Source: Streptomyces sp. NBC_01460 (GTDB taxonomy: Bacteria; Actinomycetota; Actinomycetes; Streptomycetales; Streptomycetaceae). Taken from it: a stretch of 64,000 nt of DNA. A program made the translations under genes and the position numbers. The stretch is from positions 7,254,001 through 7,318,000 of the forward strand of contig NZ_CP109473.1 of the NCBI RefSeq assembly GCF_036227405.1, written 5' to 3'. Positions 16,933 through 24,282 of this stretch are shown here, piece after piece. Within the stretch, counting starts at the first letter, position 1. Every line of letters starts with the position of its first letter. A model generated the notes under the pieces. The model did no database searches. It saw only the letters and a list, made by a program, of their open reading frames with translations, and was not told the origin of the DNA.

Positions 16933-17043
16933 ATGGCAGACCTCGGTGTCACCTCCTCCGGCAGCTCCGCTCCGGTCACCCTCGCCCTCACGCTGCGCCG
17001 TCACATCGACCTGGCGCGCGTCTCCAGCGCCGCCTGTCGCTGA
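16933..17043 (+). CDS. Putative cysteine-sensing leader peptide of the sulfur operon
   Basis: A 36-residue open frame with a strong AAAGGAG site 7 bp before its ATG. It ends RRHIDLARVSSAACR-stop. This ending (RRHIDL...SA-CR) is the signature of the small actinobacterial 'putative leader peptides' found in front of sulfate, cysteine and sulfonate genes. The only Cys codon (TGT, 17035-17037) is second to last, and a GC-rich hairpin starts 15 nt after the stop. Ribosome stalling at the Cys codon under low charged tRNA-Cys could change the folding of the downstream RNA and release the desulfinase-transporter operon from attenuation. The peptide is seen directly; the mechanism is inferred from the leader-peptide class. 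Confidence 0.85.
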   Translation: MADLGVTSSGSSAPVTLALTLRRHIDLARVSSAACR

Positions 17044-17057
17044 CCTCCCGCACCGTC

Positions 17058-17089
17058 CCGGGCCGCGCACCGCGCTGACGCGGGCCCGG
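17058..17089 (+). terminator. Candidate attenuator hairpin after the leader peptide
   Basis: CCGGGCCGCG at 17058-17067 pairs with CGCGGGCCCGG at 17079-17089 with a single bulged G, leaving an 11-nt loop. It starts 15 nt after the leader stop codon, within the 156-bp stretch before the desulfinase gene. There is no U-tract, as is common in Streptomyces. A stalled or released ribosome on the leader could influence it. Further GC-rich pairings are possible between 17100 and 17165. Confidence 0.45.
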
Positions 17090-17199
17090 CGCCCCCTGTT
17101 CCGCCCCTTCCGCCGCCCGCGATCCGCGCCCTCCGCGCGCCGCGCGGCCGCCGGGCGCACTCCGCACCCCTGCTCCGCCGACCCCTCCGGGAAGAGTCC

Positions 17200-18243
17200 A
17201 TGACGCGCTCCGCCGTGCTGCCCAGCACCCTCTGGTTCACCCGCTGTCCCGTCCCGACCGCCACGGGCATCGCCGCCGACCGGCACTGGCTCAGCGAGGA
17301 GTTCGCGCCCGACGGCATCACCGTGCGCTCCCTCCAGGACGCCGCCCCCGACGCGGACCGCGCCTCCCACTACACCCACGCCCTGCCCGGTCTCTTCCGG
17401 GAGGGCGGCAACGTGCCCGCCCTCTGGGCCCGTTCACGCGGGGAGGCGACCCGTCTCATCGGCCTCACCTGGATCGAGGAACGGCAGGCCGTGCTGGTCG
17501 CGCCCGGATCCGGGATCAGGGGCGCCCACGCCCTGCGCGGCCTGCGGCTCGCCGTGCCCTCGCACGCCCTCGCCATCGACTTCTGGCGGGCCATGGCGCT
17601 GCGCGGATTCGAGGGCGCGCTGGCCTCCGCCGGTCTCGCCCTCGACGACGCCGTACCCGTCGACGTACCCGCCGACGCGCACGACGGCCAGTGGGCCGCC
17701 GAGATCGCCGCGCTCCGGCGCGGTGACGTGGACGCGGTGTACGTGAAGGGCGCGCTGGCCGTGGAGGCGGCCCGCCGGGCCGGAGCCGAGGTCGCCGTCG
17801 AACTCGACGAACTCCCCGACCGCCGGTTCCGCGTCAACAACGGCACGCCCCGCCCCATCACCGTCCATCAGCGGCTGCTGGACGACCACCCCGGCCTCGT
17901 CGACCGCTTCCTCGCCGTCCTGCTCAGGGCGGCCGACTGGGCCGCAGGCCATCCCGCCGACGTCGACCGCATCCTGGGTGCCGAGACCGGGGCGGGCGCC
18001 GACGGAGTCGCCGGCGCCTACCGCCCCGGCACCCACCTCACCCTGCACCCCGACCTGTCGGCCGAGCGCCTCGCCCTGCTCGCAGAGCAGGAGGCGGGGC
18101 TGCGCGCCCACGGCTTCCTCCCGGAGCCCGTCGACGTCGCCGCCTGGGCCGACCCCGAGCCGCTGCGCAGGGCAGCCGCCCTCGCAGGCCTCCGCCCCGT
18201 CCCCTCGCCCGCCCGCGAACCCGAAGGACCGCTGTCCGTATGA
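17200..18243 (+). CDS. DszB-like sulfinate desulfinase (binding-protein fold)
   Basis: A 347-residue protein of the NMT1/SsuA periplasmic-binding fold but with no signal peptide or lipobox, so it is cytoplasmic. It aligns with DszB, the 2'-hydroxybiphenyl-2-sulfinate desulfinase that splits C-S bonds to give sulfite. All three catalytic residues remembered for DszB are present in register: Cys27 as C16 in TRCPVPT, His60 as H57 in SHYTH, and Arg70 as R67 in LFREGG, followed by the conserved GG...P segment and TRLIGLT. The spacing H57 to R67 equals that in DszB. It is the first enzyme of the operon after the leader peptide and overlaps the transporter lipoprotein gene by 4 bp. It would otherwise be annotated as a substrate-binding protein. 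The natural sulfinate is unknown. Confidence 0.75.
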   Translation: MTRSAVLPSTLWFTRCPVPTATGIAADRHWLSEEFAPDGITVRSLQDAAPDADRASHYTHALPGLFREGGNVPALWARSRGEATRLIGLTWIEERQAVLVAPGSGIRGAHALRGLRLAVPSHALAIDFWRAMALRGFEGALASAGLALDDAVPVDVPADAHDGQWAAEIAALRRGDVDAVYVKGALAVEAARRAGAEVAVELDELPDRRFRVNNGTPRPITVHQRLLDDHPGLVDRFLAVLLRAADWAAGHPADVDRILGAETGAGADGVAGAYRPGTHLTLHPDLSAERLALLAEQEAGLRAHGFLPEPVDVAAWADPEPLRRAAALAGLRPVPSPAREPEGPLSV

Positions 18244-19259
18244 ACCAGCACCGATCAGTCCGTACGACCCTCGCGCCCGCCCTCCTCACGGTCACCGCGC
18301 TCGTGGCCCTCAGCGCCTGCGGCACCTCCGAGGCGGACAGAGACAGCGGTTCCGGTGCCACGGGCACCGTCACCGTGCGCATCCCCGACCCCGGCAACTC
18401 CGGCGTGCTCGCCGTCGGCAAGAAGGACGGCAGCCTCGACAAGGCCCTCGCCAAGGCCGGCGCCACGGTGGAGTGGACCGGCAGCGCCGGGCCCTTCGCG
18501 CCCGCGGCCCAGGCCATGAACGCGGACCAGCTCGACTTCGCCACCGGCTCCATCACCTCCGGCATCACCTCGCTGGCCCAGCGGCCCGGGTTCAAGTTCT
18601 TCACCGCCGTCGACCCCGACGCGGCGGGCGAGGGCATCCTCGTCCGTGACGGTTCGGGTATCGGTTCCGTCGCCGACCTCGTGGGGAAGAAGGTCGCCGT
18701 CAACCAGGGCGGCACCGGTGAGTACCTCCTGCTGAAGGCACTCGACAAGGCCGGGATCCCCGCGGACAAGGTCCAGCGGGTCTATCTGCGCCCCGACCAG
18801 ACCGCCGCCGTCTTCAACGCCGGCAAGGTCGACGCCTGGGCCGTCTGGGCCACCTACGCCGTGGCCGAGATCGGCAGCGGCAAGGCGCACTTCGTCGCCG
18901 ACGGCGCGGCCGTCGGCTCCGACAACTACAGCCTGAACGCGGTACGGACCGGCTTCGCCGAGAAGCACCCCGACGTCGTCAAGGCGCTCTACCAGTACCT
19001 CCACACGTCCAGCGTCAAGGAGAAGAAGAACCCCGCCGCCTACCTGAACGTCTTCACCGACGTCGGCCCCACCGCCGTCACCGGCAAGGCCGAGGAGGTG
19101 CAGACCGGGTTCATCGCCCAGGGCGGCACGGTCGACCCGATCGGCCCCGAGGACATCACCCGCTTCGAGGCCGTCGCCGCCTTCTACGCCGAACAGAAGG
19201 TCACCAGGACCCAGGTGGACGTCGCGGCCCACCTCCTCGACATCGAGAAGCTGACGTGA
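18240..19259 (+). CDS. ABC transporter substrate-binding lipoprotein (sulfonate/nitrate/taurine type)
   Basis: A 339-residue lipoprotein with a signal peptide ending in the lipobox LSAC (Cys at about residue 27). The mature part is an SsuA/NMT1-type solute-binding fold: VRIPDPGNSGVLAVGKKDG at the start, LDFATGSITSGI, GKKVAVNQGGTGEYLLLKAL and KVDAWAVWATYAV. The ATG overlaps the desulfinase stop (ATGA). With the permease and ATPase that follow, it forms a complete importer, probably for an organosulfur compound (sulfonate or sulfinate). The specificity comes from the operon context. Confidence 0.85.
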   Translation: MNQHRSVRTTLAPALLTVTALVALSACGTSEADRDSGSGATGTVTVRIPDPGNSGVLAVGKKDGSLDKALAKAGATVEWTGSAGPFAPAAQAMNADQLDFATGSITSGITSLAQRPGFKFFTAVDPDAAGEGILVRDGSGIGSVADLVGKKVAVNQGGTGEYLLLKALDKAGIPADKVQRVYLRPDQTAAVFNAGKVDAWAVWATYAVAEIGSGKAHFVADGAAVGSDNYSLNAVRTGFAEKHPDVVKALYQYLHTSSVKEKKNPAAYLNVFTDVGPTAVTGKAEEVQTGFIAQGGTVDPIGPEDITRFEAVAAFYAEQKVTRTQVDVAAHLLDIEKLT

Positions 19260-20095
19260 GCGCGGTCTCCGAGGCGGCGGCCACCGAGGGCCTGGTCACC
19301 CCCCGCCCCGCGCTCCGCACGACGCGCGCCCGTCCCTTCGCCCTGACCGTGCGCGCGCTGGGCCCTGTCGCCCTGCTCGTCCTGTGGTGGGTGGCCTCGG
19401 CCACCGGTGTACTCACCCCGGACGTGCTGGCCTCTCCCGCCGAAGTCCTGCGCGCCGTGGGCGAGCTGTGGGGGAACGGGCAGCTGCCGGACGCCCTCAC
19501 CACCTCCTTGACCCGCTCCGGCATCGGCCTGCTGATCGGTCTCGTCGCCGGGCTGACCCTCGGCGTCCTCACCGGATTCACCAGGATCGGCGACGAGCTC
19601 CTCGACTCCTCCCTCCAGACCCTGCGCACCATCCCCTTCCTCGCCCTGGTGCCGCTGTTCATGGTGTGGTTCGGGATCAACGAGACGGCGAAGATCCTTC
19701 TCATCGCCGTCGCCACCACGTTCCCCATGTACGTCTCCACGTCGAGCGGGGTGCGCAACACCGACCCGAAGCTCGTCGAGGCCATGCGCAGCTTCGGGAT
19801 GGGCCGGCTCGCCGTCGTCCGCGAGGTCGTCCTTCCCGGGGCACTGCCGTCCCTGCTGGCCGGACTGCGGCTGTCCATGACGCTCAGCGTGATCGCGCTC
19901 ATCGCCGCCGAGGAGATCAACGCCACCGCAGGCATCGGATACCTGATGTCCCAGGCGCAGAGCTACGCCCGGACCGACATCCTCGCCGTCTGCATCGTGA
20001 TCTACGGCCTGCTCGGGCTGGCCGCCGACATCGCCGTACGGCTGCTGGAACGCGTCCTGATGCCCTGGCGGCCCTCGCGGGGAGGGACCCGATGA
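19256..20095 (+). CDS. ABC transporter permease (SsuC-like)
   Basis: A 279-residue permease with about six membrane helices, beginning at a GTG that overlaps the previous stop by 4 bp. The cytoplasmic EAA loop, which contacts the ATPase, is seen at about residues 175-205 (EAMRSFGMGRLAVVREVVLPGALP). Family: binding-protein-dependent transport permease of the SsuC/TauC/NrtB type. It forms the membrane channel for the lipoprotein at 18240 and the ATPase at 20092. Confidence 0.9.
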   Translation: MSAVSEAAATEGLVTPRPALRTTRARPFALTVRALGPVALLVLWWVASATGVLTPDVLASPAEVLRAVGELWGNGQLPDALTTSLTRSGIGLLIGLVAGLTLGVLTGFTRIGDELLDSSLQTLRTIPFLALVPLFMVWFGINETAKILLIAVATTFPMYVSTSSGVRNTDPKLVEAMRSFGMGRLAVVREVVLPGALPSLLAGLRLSMTLSVIALIAAEEINATAGIGYLMSQAQSYARTDILAVCIVIYGLLGLAADIAVRLLERVLMPWRPSRGGTR

Positions 20096-20871
20096 GCGCC
20101 GGCACCGTACGGCCCGCCGTGCGGGTACGCGGCCTGCGCCGGGTGTTCGGCAGCAGGGCCGTGCTCGACGACCTGCGACTCGACATCGCGCGTGGCGAGT
20201 TCGTCGCCCTGCTCGGCGCGAGCGGAAGCGGCAAGACCACCCTGCTCCGCATCCTCGGTGCGCTGGACGGTGCCGACGGGGGAGAGGTGCTGGTCCCGGA
20301 GGCCCGCACCATCGTCTTCCAGGAGCCCCGCCTCGTGCCGTCCAAGAGGGTCCTGGCCAACGTGACCGTCGCCCTGCCCCGCAGCCGTGCGCCGCACGGG
20401 CTGCGGGCCCTGGCGGAGGTCGGTCTGGAAGGGCACGCGGAGGCCTGGCCCGGCACGCTCTCCGGCGGCGAGGCGCAGCGCGTGGCGCTCGCCCGTGCGC
20501 TGGTACGGGAGCCCGAACTCCTCCTGCTGGACGAGCCGTTCGCCGCGCTGGACGCCCTGACCCGGCTGAAGATGCAGGACCTGGTCGGGGAGTTGTGCCG
20601 CAAGCACCGCCCCGCGGTCCTCCTGGTCACCCATGACGTCGACGAGGCGGTACGGCTCGCGGACCGCGTCGCCGTCCTGCGCGACGGGAAGCTCGTCACC
20701 GACGAGCCCGTCGACATCGGCGGACCACGCGACCCCGGCGACCCCGCGTTCGCCGCACTGCGCCGCCGGCTGCTCCACGATCTCGGCGTCGACGCGGGCC
20801 CCGGCCCGCTCCCCGCACCCTCCTCCCCATCCTCACCGTCCCGCACACCTTCCGAAGCCGGAGCGATCTGA
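20092..20871 (+). CDS. ABC transporter ATP-binding protein (SsuB-like)
   Basis: A 259-residue ATPase. The ATG at 20092 overlaps the permease stop (ATGA). All motifs are present: Walker A GASGSGKTT, Q-loop FQEPRLVP, signature LSGGEAQR, Walker B LLLLDEPFAALD and the switch H in LVTHDVDEA. A Pro/Ser-rich tail of about 25 residues closes the protein. It powers import through the SsuC-like permease. The next gene starts immediately after its stop codon. Confidence 0.92.
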   Translation: MSAGTVRPAVRVRGLRRVFGSRAVLDDLRLDIARGEFVALLGASGSGKTTLLRILGALDGADGGEVLVPEARTIVFQEPRLVPSKRVLANVTVALPRSRAPHGLRALAEVGLEGHAEAWPGTLSGGEAQRVALARALVREPELLLLDEPFAALDALTRLKMQDLVGELCRKHRPAVLLVTHDVDEAVRLADRVAVLRDGKLVTDEPVDIGGPRDPGDPAFAALRRRLLHDLGVDAGPGPLPAPSSPSSPSRTPSEAGAI

Positions 20872-21768
20872 ATGACCGTCACCATCGGTGTCCACAGCAG
20901 CAACCCGTCCCTCTACCACCTGTACCACCTCTCCCGTCTCGGCTTCGCCCAGGAGGAACTGGCCGCGCTGGGCGAGACGGTGGCCTTCTTCCCGTACACC
21001 GACGGGGTCCGCACCGGCGAGCTGCTCACCCAGGGTGTGATCGACTTCGGCGGCACCGGCTCGACCCCGCCGGTCACCGCGCAGGCCGCGGGACACGACC
21101 TCGTCTACACCGCCGTCTCCGCCCCGCGTCCCGGGCACGGCGCGCTCCTGGTGCCCGAGGACAGCCCCGTCCGCACGGTCGCCGGTCTCAAGGGGGCGAC
21201 CGTCCACCTCGCGATCGGGTCCTGGCAGACCCATCTGATCGCCAAGGCGCTGGACGACGCGGGGCTCTCCTACGCCGACGACATCACCGCCGTCCGGAGC
21301 AACGGCGACAGCGAGCGGCTGCTGCTTGCCGGGGAGATCGGCGCCTGGGTCGCCCAGGGGCCCGAGCTCGCCGCCGCCCGCAGGACCGGCGGACTGCGCA
21401 CGCTCGTCGCCACCGGGGACGTCATCTCGGACCGCTCCGTCTTCTTCACCCGGCGCGACTTCGCCGAGAACCGCCCCGAGGTCGTCGAGGCGCTGACCCG
21501 CGCCCTCCGGCGCGCAGACGACTGGGCGGCGGCCAACCCCCGCGCCGCCGCCGAGATCGCCGCCGCCGACCTGGGCGGAAGCGCCGACGACTGGGAGACC
21601 GCCCTGCGCGCCCTGCCGTGGACGATCGAGGCCGTGAGCGACGCGTTCATCGCCGAGCAGCAGGAGGCCGCGGACATCTTCCACCGCACCGGCTTCATCG
21701 ACCGGCCGGTCGAGGTCGCCGGAGCCCGGGCGCGCGTCACCGGTGCCACCGGCCCGAAGGGGGCCTGA
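20872..21768 (+). CDS. Signal-less ABC binding-protein homologue (cytoplasmic)
   Basis: A 298-residue protein with the SsuA/NMT1 binding-protein fold (GSTPPVTAQAAGH, GLKGATVHLAIGSWQTHLIAKAL, RSVFFTRRDFAENRPEVVEALTRAL) but no signal peptide and no lipobox; conserved sequence begins at residue 3. It has no Cys at all, so it lacks the DszB nucleophile found in the relative at 17200. It starts directly after the ATPase stop and is followed by the SsuD-like monooxygenase. It may be a cytoplasmic substrate carrier, an effector sensor or an enzyme with another mechanism. Secretion by a non-classical route cannot be excluded. Confidence 0.7.
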   Translation: MTVTIGVHSSNPSLYHLYHLSRLGFAQEELAALGETVAFFPYTDGVRTGELLTQGVIDFGGTGSTPPVTAQAAGHDLVYTAVSAPRPGHGALLVPEDSPVRTVAGLKGATVHLAIGSWQTHLIAKALDDAGLSYADDITAVRSNGDSERLLLAGEIGAWVAQGPELAAARRTGGLRTLVATGDVISDRSVFFTRRDFAENRPEVVEALTRALRRADDWAAANPRAAAEIAAADLGGSADDWETALRALPWTIEAVSDAFIAEQQEAADIFHRTGFIDRPVEVAGARARVTGATGPKGA

Positions 21769-21773
21769 GCACC

Positions 21774-22847
21774 GTGGCGGCCGAAGTCCTCTGGTACATC
21801 ATCCCGCGCGAAGGCGCCTACCCCTGGGAACCCGAGGGCCGGCGGACCGCCGACCTCGGCTATCTCAGCCGGCTCGCCGGAACCGTCGAACAGCTCGGTT
21901 ACAGCGGCGCCCTGCTCGCCACCGACCTGTACGACGTGTGGCCGCTGGGCAGCGCCCTCGCCGCGTCCACCAGCACCCGGTTCAAGCCGCTGCTCGCCGT
22001 CCATCCCGGGCTCATCTCGCCGACCCTACTGGCCAAGATGGCGCTCAGCTTCGACCAGCTCTTCGGGGGGCGCCTGCGCTTCAACGTCGTCAACGGCTCG
22101 ACGAAGTCGCTCCAGGAGTACGGACTCCATGTGGAGCACGACGAGCGGTACGCGCTCAGCGCCGAGTACTGGTCGATCGTGAAGAGGCTGACGGCGGGAG
22201 AGGTGTTCGACCACAAGGGCCGCTTCTACGACCTGAAGAACGCGGGAGCCTCGTTCCGTGACCTGAAGCCGGTACAGGCCCCGCACATCCCGCTGTGGTT
22301 CGGGGGCTCGTCCGACCCGGGGATCGAGATGGCGGCCGAGCACGTCGACGTCTTCCTCACCTGGGGTGAACCGCCACACCTGCTCAAGGAGAAGCTGGAG
22401 AAGGTCCGGGCGCGGGCCCGCGCCCACGGCCGCACCCTGCGCATCGGACTGCGGCTCCACCTCATCGTGCGCGACACGGAGGACGAGGCGTGGGCCGCCG
22501 CCGACCGGCTGCTGGACGTCACCAGCGAGGCGACGTACGCCCGCATGCTCGGCGACCGGGCCGGTGAGGAGGGAGTGGGCTGGCAGCGTCAGTTCCGGCA
22601 GCACGGCGGGCGGGTCCCGGCCCGTGCGCGGGAACTGGAGACGCACCCCAACATGTGGCCGGGCATGAGTCTCTTCAGGCCCGGCCCCGGCACGGCGGTC
22701 GTCGGCTCGACGGCCCAGGTCGTGGAGCGTCTCAAGGAGTTCGAGGACCTGGGTGTCGACACCTTCATCCTGTCCGGGAACCCACTCCTGGAGGAGGCCT
22801 ACAGGGTCGCGGAAACCGTGCTCCCGGCGCTCGGTGTCGTGCGCTGA
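21774..22847 (+). CDS. SsuD-like FMNH2-dependent monooxygenase (LLM family)
   Basis: A 357-residue luciferase-like monooxygenase that aligns along its length with alkanesulfonate monooxygenase SsuD, which releases sulfite from sulfonates using FMNH2. Shared segments are FGGSSD, DVFLTWGEPP, GLRLHLIVRDTEDEAW (the Arg and His of SsuD's active site) and the C-terminal LSG-P-LEEAYRV block. The SsuD Tyr331 position appears to be Asn here (SGNPLLEEAYR), and no Cys is at the SsuD Cys54 position, so the substrate may differ. The GTG start lies 5 bp after the previous stop. It closes the operon and would feed sulfite to cysteine synthesis. A flavin reductase partner is not in the operon. Confidence 0.85.
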   Translation: MAAEVLWYIIPREGAYPWEPEGRRTADLGYLSRLAGTVEQLGYSGALLATDLYDVWPLGSALAASTSTRFKPLLAVHPGLISPTLLAKMALSFDQLFGGRLRFNVVNGSTKSLQEYGLHVEHDERYALSAEYWSIVKRLTAGEVFDHKGRFYDLKNAGASFRDLKPVQAPHIPLWFGGSSDPGIEMAAEHVDVFLTWGEPPHLLKEKLEKVRARARAHGRTLRIGLRLHLIVRDTEDEAWAAADRLLDVTSEATYARMLGDRAGEEGVGWQRQFRQHGGRVPARARELETHPNMWPGMSLFRPGPGTAVVGSTAQVVERLKEFEDLGVDTFILSGNPLLEEAYRVAETVLPALGVVR

Positions 22848-22876
22848 GCCCGGTCCCGGCCGGGCGCCGCCGCGCT

Positions 22877-22896
22877 CCCCGGCCGCTCGGCCGGGG
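22877..22896 (+). terminator. Terminator hairpin of the sulfur operon
   Basis: CCCCGGCC-GCTC-GGCCGGGG, an 8-bp perfect GC stem with a 4-nt loop, 29 bp after the monooxygenase stop. It lacks a T-tract, as is usual in this genus. Confidence 0.6.
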
Positions 22897-22991
22897 CTGC
22901 GGTCGCCGGTCCCCGGTGCAAGACTCGGAAGGTGAGTGATGTCCGGCGTGTGCGAACGCGCCGGGCACGGAATCCGCCCGAGGAGCACACC

Positions 22992-23780
22992 ATGCTCGAC
23001 CCCGCTTTCGTCACCGGCGCCCCCAACTGGGTCGACCTCGGCACTCCCGACATCGACGCCGCCACGGCCTTCTACCACGGGCTCTTCGGCTGGGAGCTGG
23101 TGCCCGGTGGCCCCGAGACAGGCAGGTACGGGACGTACCGGCTGAGGGACAGGACCGTCGCCGGCGTCATGACCGTCCCCGAGGAGCAGGGCAAGCCGGC
23201 CTGGTCGGTCTACTTCCAGACCCCCGACGCCGACGCCACCACGAGGACGGTCGAGCAGGCCGGCGGCCGTGCGATGTTCCCCCCGCTGGACGTACTCGGC
23301 TACGGGCGCATGGGCGGCTTCACGGACAGCGCCGGCGCGTACTTCGGCGTCTGGCAGCCGGGGACGAACACCGGCCTCGGCATCACCATGGAGCCGGGCG
23401 CGCTGATCTGGTCCGAGCTCCACACCCCGGACGTTCCCTCGGCGGCCGCCTTCTTCCACACGGTCTTCGGCTGGCAGACCGAGGCCATGGCCTACCCCAG
23501 CGGTTCCTACACGATGGTCCGCCCGGCCGGCGGTGAGGGTGCCGACTCGTCCTTCGGCGGCATCGTGCCCCTCGACGAGGCTCCCGGCCAGGAGCCGGCG
23601 GGGCCGCACTGGCTGCCGTACTTCGCCGTGGACGACGCCGACGCGACCGCCGCCGGGGCGGAACGGCTGGGCGGGCGGGTGGTCGTGCCCGCCACCGACG
23701 TACCCGAGGTCGGCCGGATCGCCACCCTCACCGATCCCGCGGGAGCGGCGTTCGCGGTGATCAAGCCCGCCCCCATGTAG
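22992..23780 (+). CDS. Two-domain VOC (glyoxalase/bleomycin-resistance fold) protein
   Basis: A 262-residue protein of two tandem vicinal-oxygen-chelate domains. The first begins PNWVDLGTPDIDAATAFYHGLFGWE, the second LIWSELHTPDVPSAAAFFHTVFGW. This resembles the mycobacterial CFP30B-like group. The ATG at 22992 is favoured by GAGGAG about 7 bp upstream; the in-frame GTG start further up would add a basic, non-conserved stretch. No substrate can be assigned. A terminator follows. Confidence 0.85.
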   Translation: MLDPAFVTGAPNWVDLGTPDIDAATAFYHGLFGWELVPGGPETGRYGTYRLRDRTVAGVMTVPEEQGKPAWSVYFQTPDADATTRTVEQAGGRAMFPPLDVLGYGRMGGFTDSAGAYFGVWQPGTNTGLGITMEPGALIWSELHTPDVPSAAAFFHTVFGWQTEAMAYPSGSYTMVRPAGGEGADSSFGGIVPLDEAPGQEPAGPHWLPYFAVDDADATAAGAERLGGRVVVPATDVPEVGRIATLTDPAGAAFAVIKPAPM

Positions 23781-23787
23781 CCCGTGA

Positions 23788-23821
23788 CCGGGCCCGCCCG
23801 GCTGCGGCGGGGCGGGCCCGG
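23788..23821 (+). terminator. Terminator hairpin after the VOC gene
   Basis: CCGGGCCCGCCCG at 23788-23800 pairs with the GGGCGGGCCCGG region ending at 23821 around a short loop. It starts 8 bp after the VOC stop codon. Confidence 0.6.
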
Positions 23822-23889
23822 AGCCCTGTCGGCCCGCTGTCGACCAATCGTTGATCACTTGTTTATCGGGACAGGGCACCGTGTGGCCC

Positions 23890-24141
23890 ATGCCCACCAA
23901 CACCATGACCGACGAGCTCGCCTGGCAGGAGACCGCGTTGTGCGCGCAGGCCGGGCCCGACTTCTTCTTCCCGGCCCCGGGAAGCTCCACCCGGGAGGCC
24001 AAGCAGCTCTGCAACGCCTGCGAGAACCGTGCGGCCTGCCTGGAGTTCGCACTCGCCCACGACGAGCGCTTCGGGGTCTGGGGAGGACTCTCCGAGAAGG
24101 AACGGGAGCGGCTCCGCCGAGGCCGGTCCGAGCGACGCTGA
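23890..24141 (+). CDS. WhiB-like iron-sulfur transcription factor
   Basis: An 83-residue WhiB-like protein. The four cluster-binding Cys lie in ALCAQAG, LCNAC (two Cys) and AACLEFA, followed by the GVWGG turn and the basic ERERLRRGR tail that touches DNA or sigma factor. The sequence WQETALCAQ...STREAKQLC is close to the WhiB/WhiB2 subgroup. The ATG at 23890 is used; another in-frame ATG 15 bp downstream is possible. Such proteins bind a [4Fe-4S] cluster and the principal sigma factor and control development or stress responses. It stands alone, between a terminator and the 13-bp repeat array. Confidence 0.92.
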   Translation: MPTNTMTDELAWQETALCAQAGPDFFFPAPGSSTREAKQLCNACENRAACLEFALAHDERFGVWGGLSEKERERLRRGRSERR

Positions 24142-24165
24142 CGCGGCGCGAGCTCCCGCCGCCGG

Positions 24166-24282
24166 GGCCGTGATCCAGTCGCGCGCCCCGGTCGTGTGAC
24201 CGCTCCGCGTGACCGTGTCACGTGACCGCCCCACGCGCCGGTTCCACGTGACGGTCTCACGCGACGGGGTCACGTGATCCGG
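24166..24282. repeat. Nine tandem 13-bp repeats (YCACGTGACCGNN-like)
   Basis: Units start at 24166, 24179, 24192, 24205, 24218, 24231, 24244, 24257 and 24270, exactly 13 bp apart. Each has a GTGAC, GTGAT, GCGAC or GCGCC core at positions 5-9. The best-conserved units read TCAC-GTGAC-CG and CCAC-GTGAC-GG and contain the palindrome CACGTG. The array fills the space between the WhiB-like gene and the broken chitosanase gene; the last unit overlaps the latter's stop codon. The regular phasing resembles iterons or a decayed minisatellite. There are no spacers, so it is not a CRISPR. Confidence 0.8.

Noticed and set aside
17200..18243. Ordinary ABC substrate-binding protein
   Set aside because: It has no signal peptide or lipobox, the operon already has a proper binding lipoprotein, and the DszB catalytic residues are in register.
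24166..24282. Replication origin with iterons
   Set aside because: There is no Rep, DnaA or partition gene nearby and no AT-rich melting region; only the tandem repeat itself can be stated.
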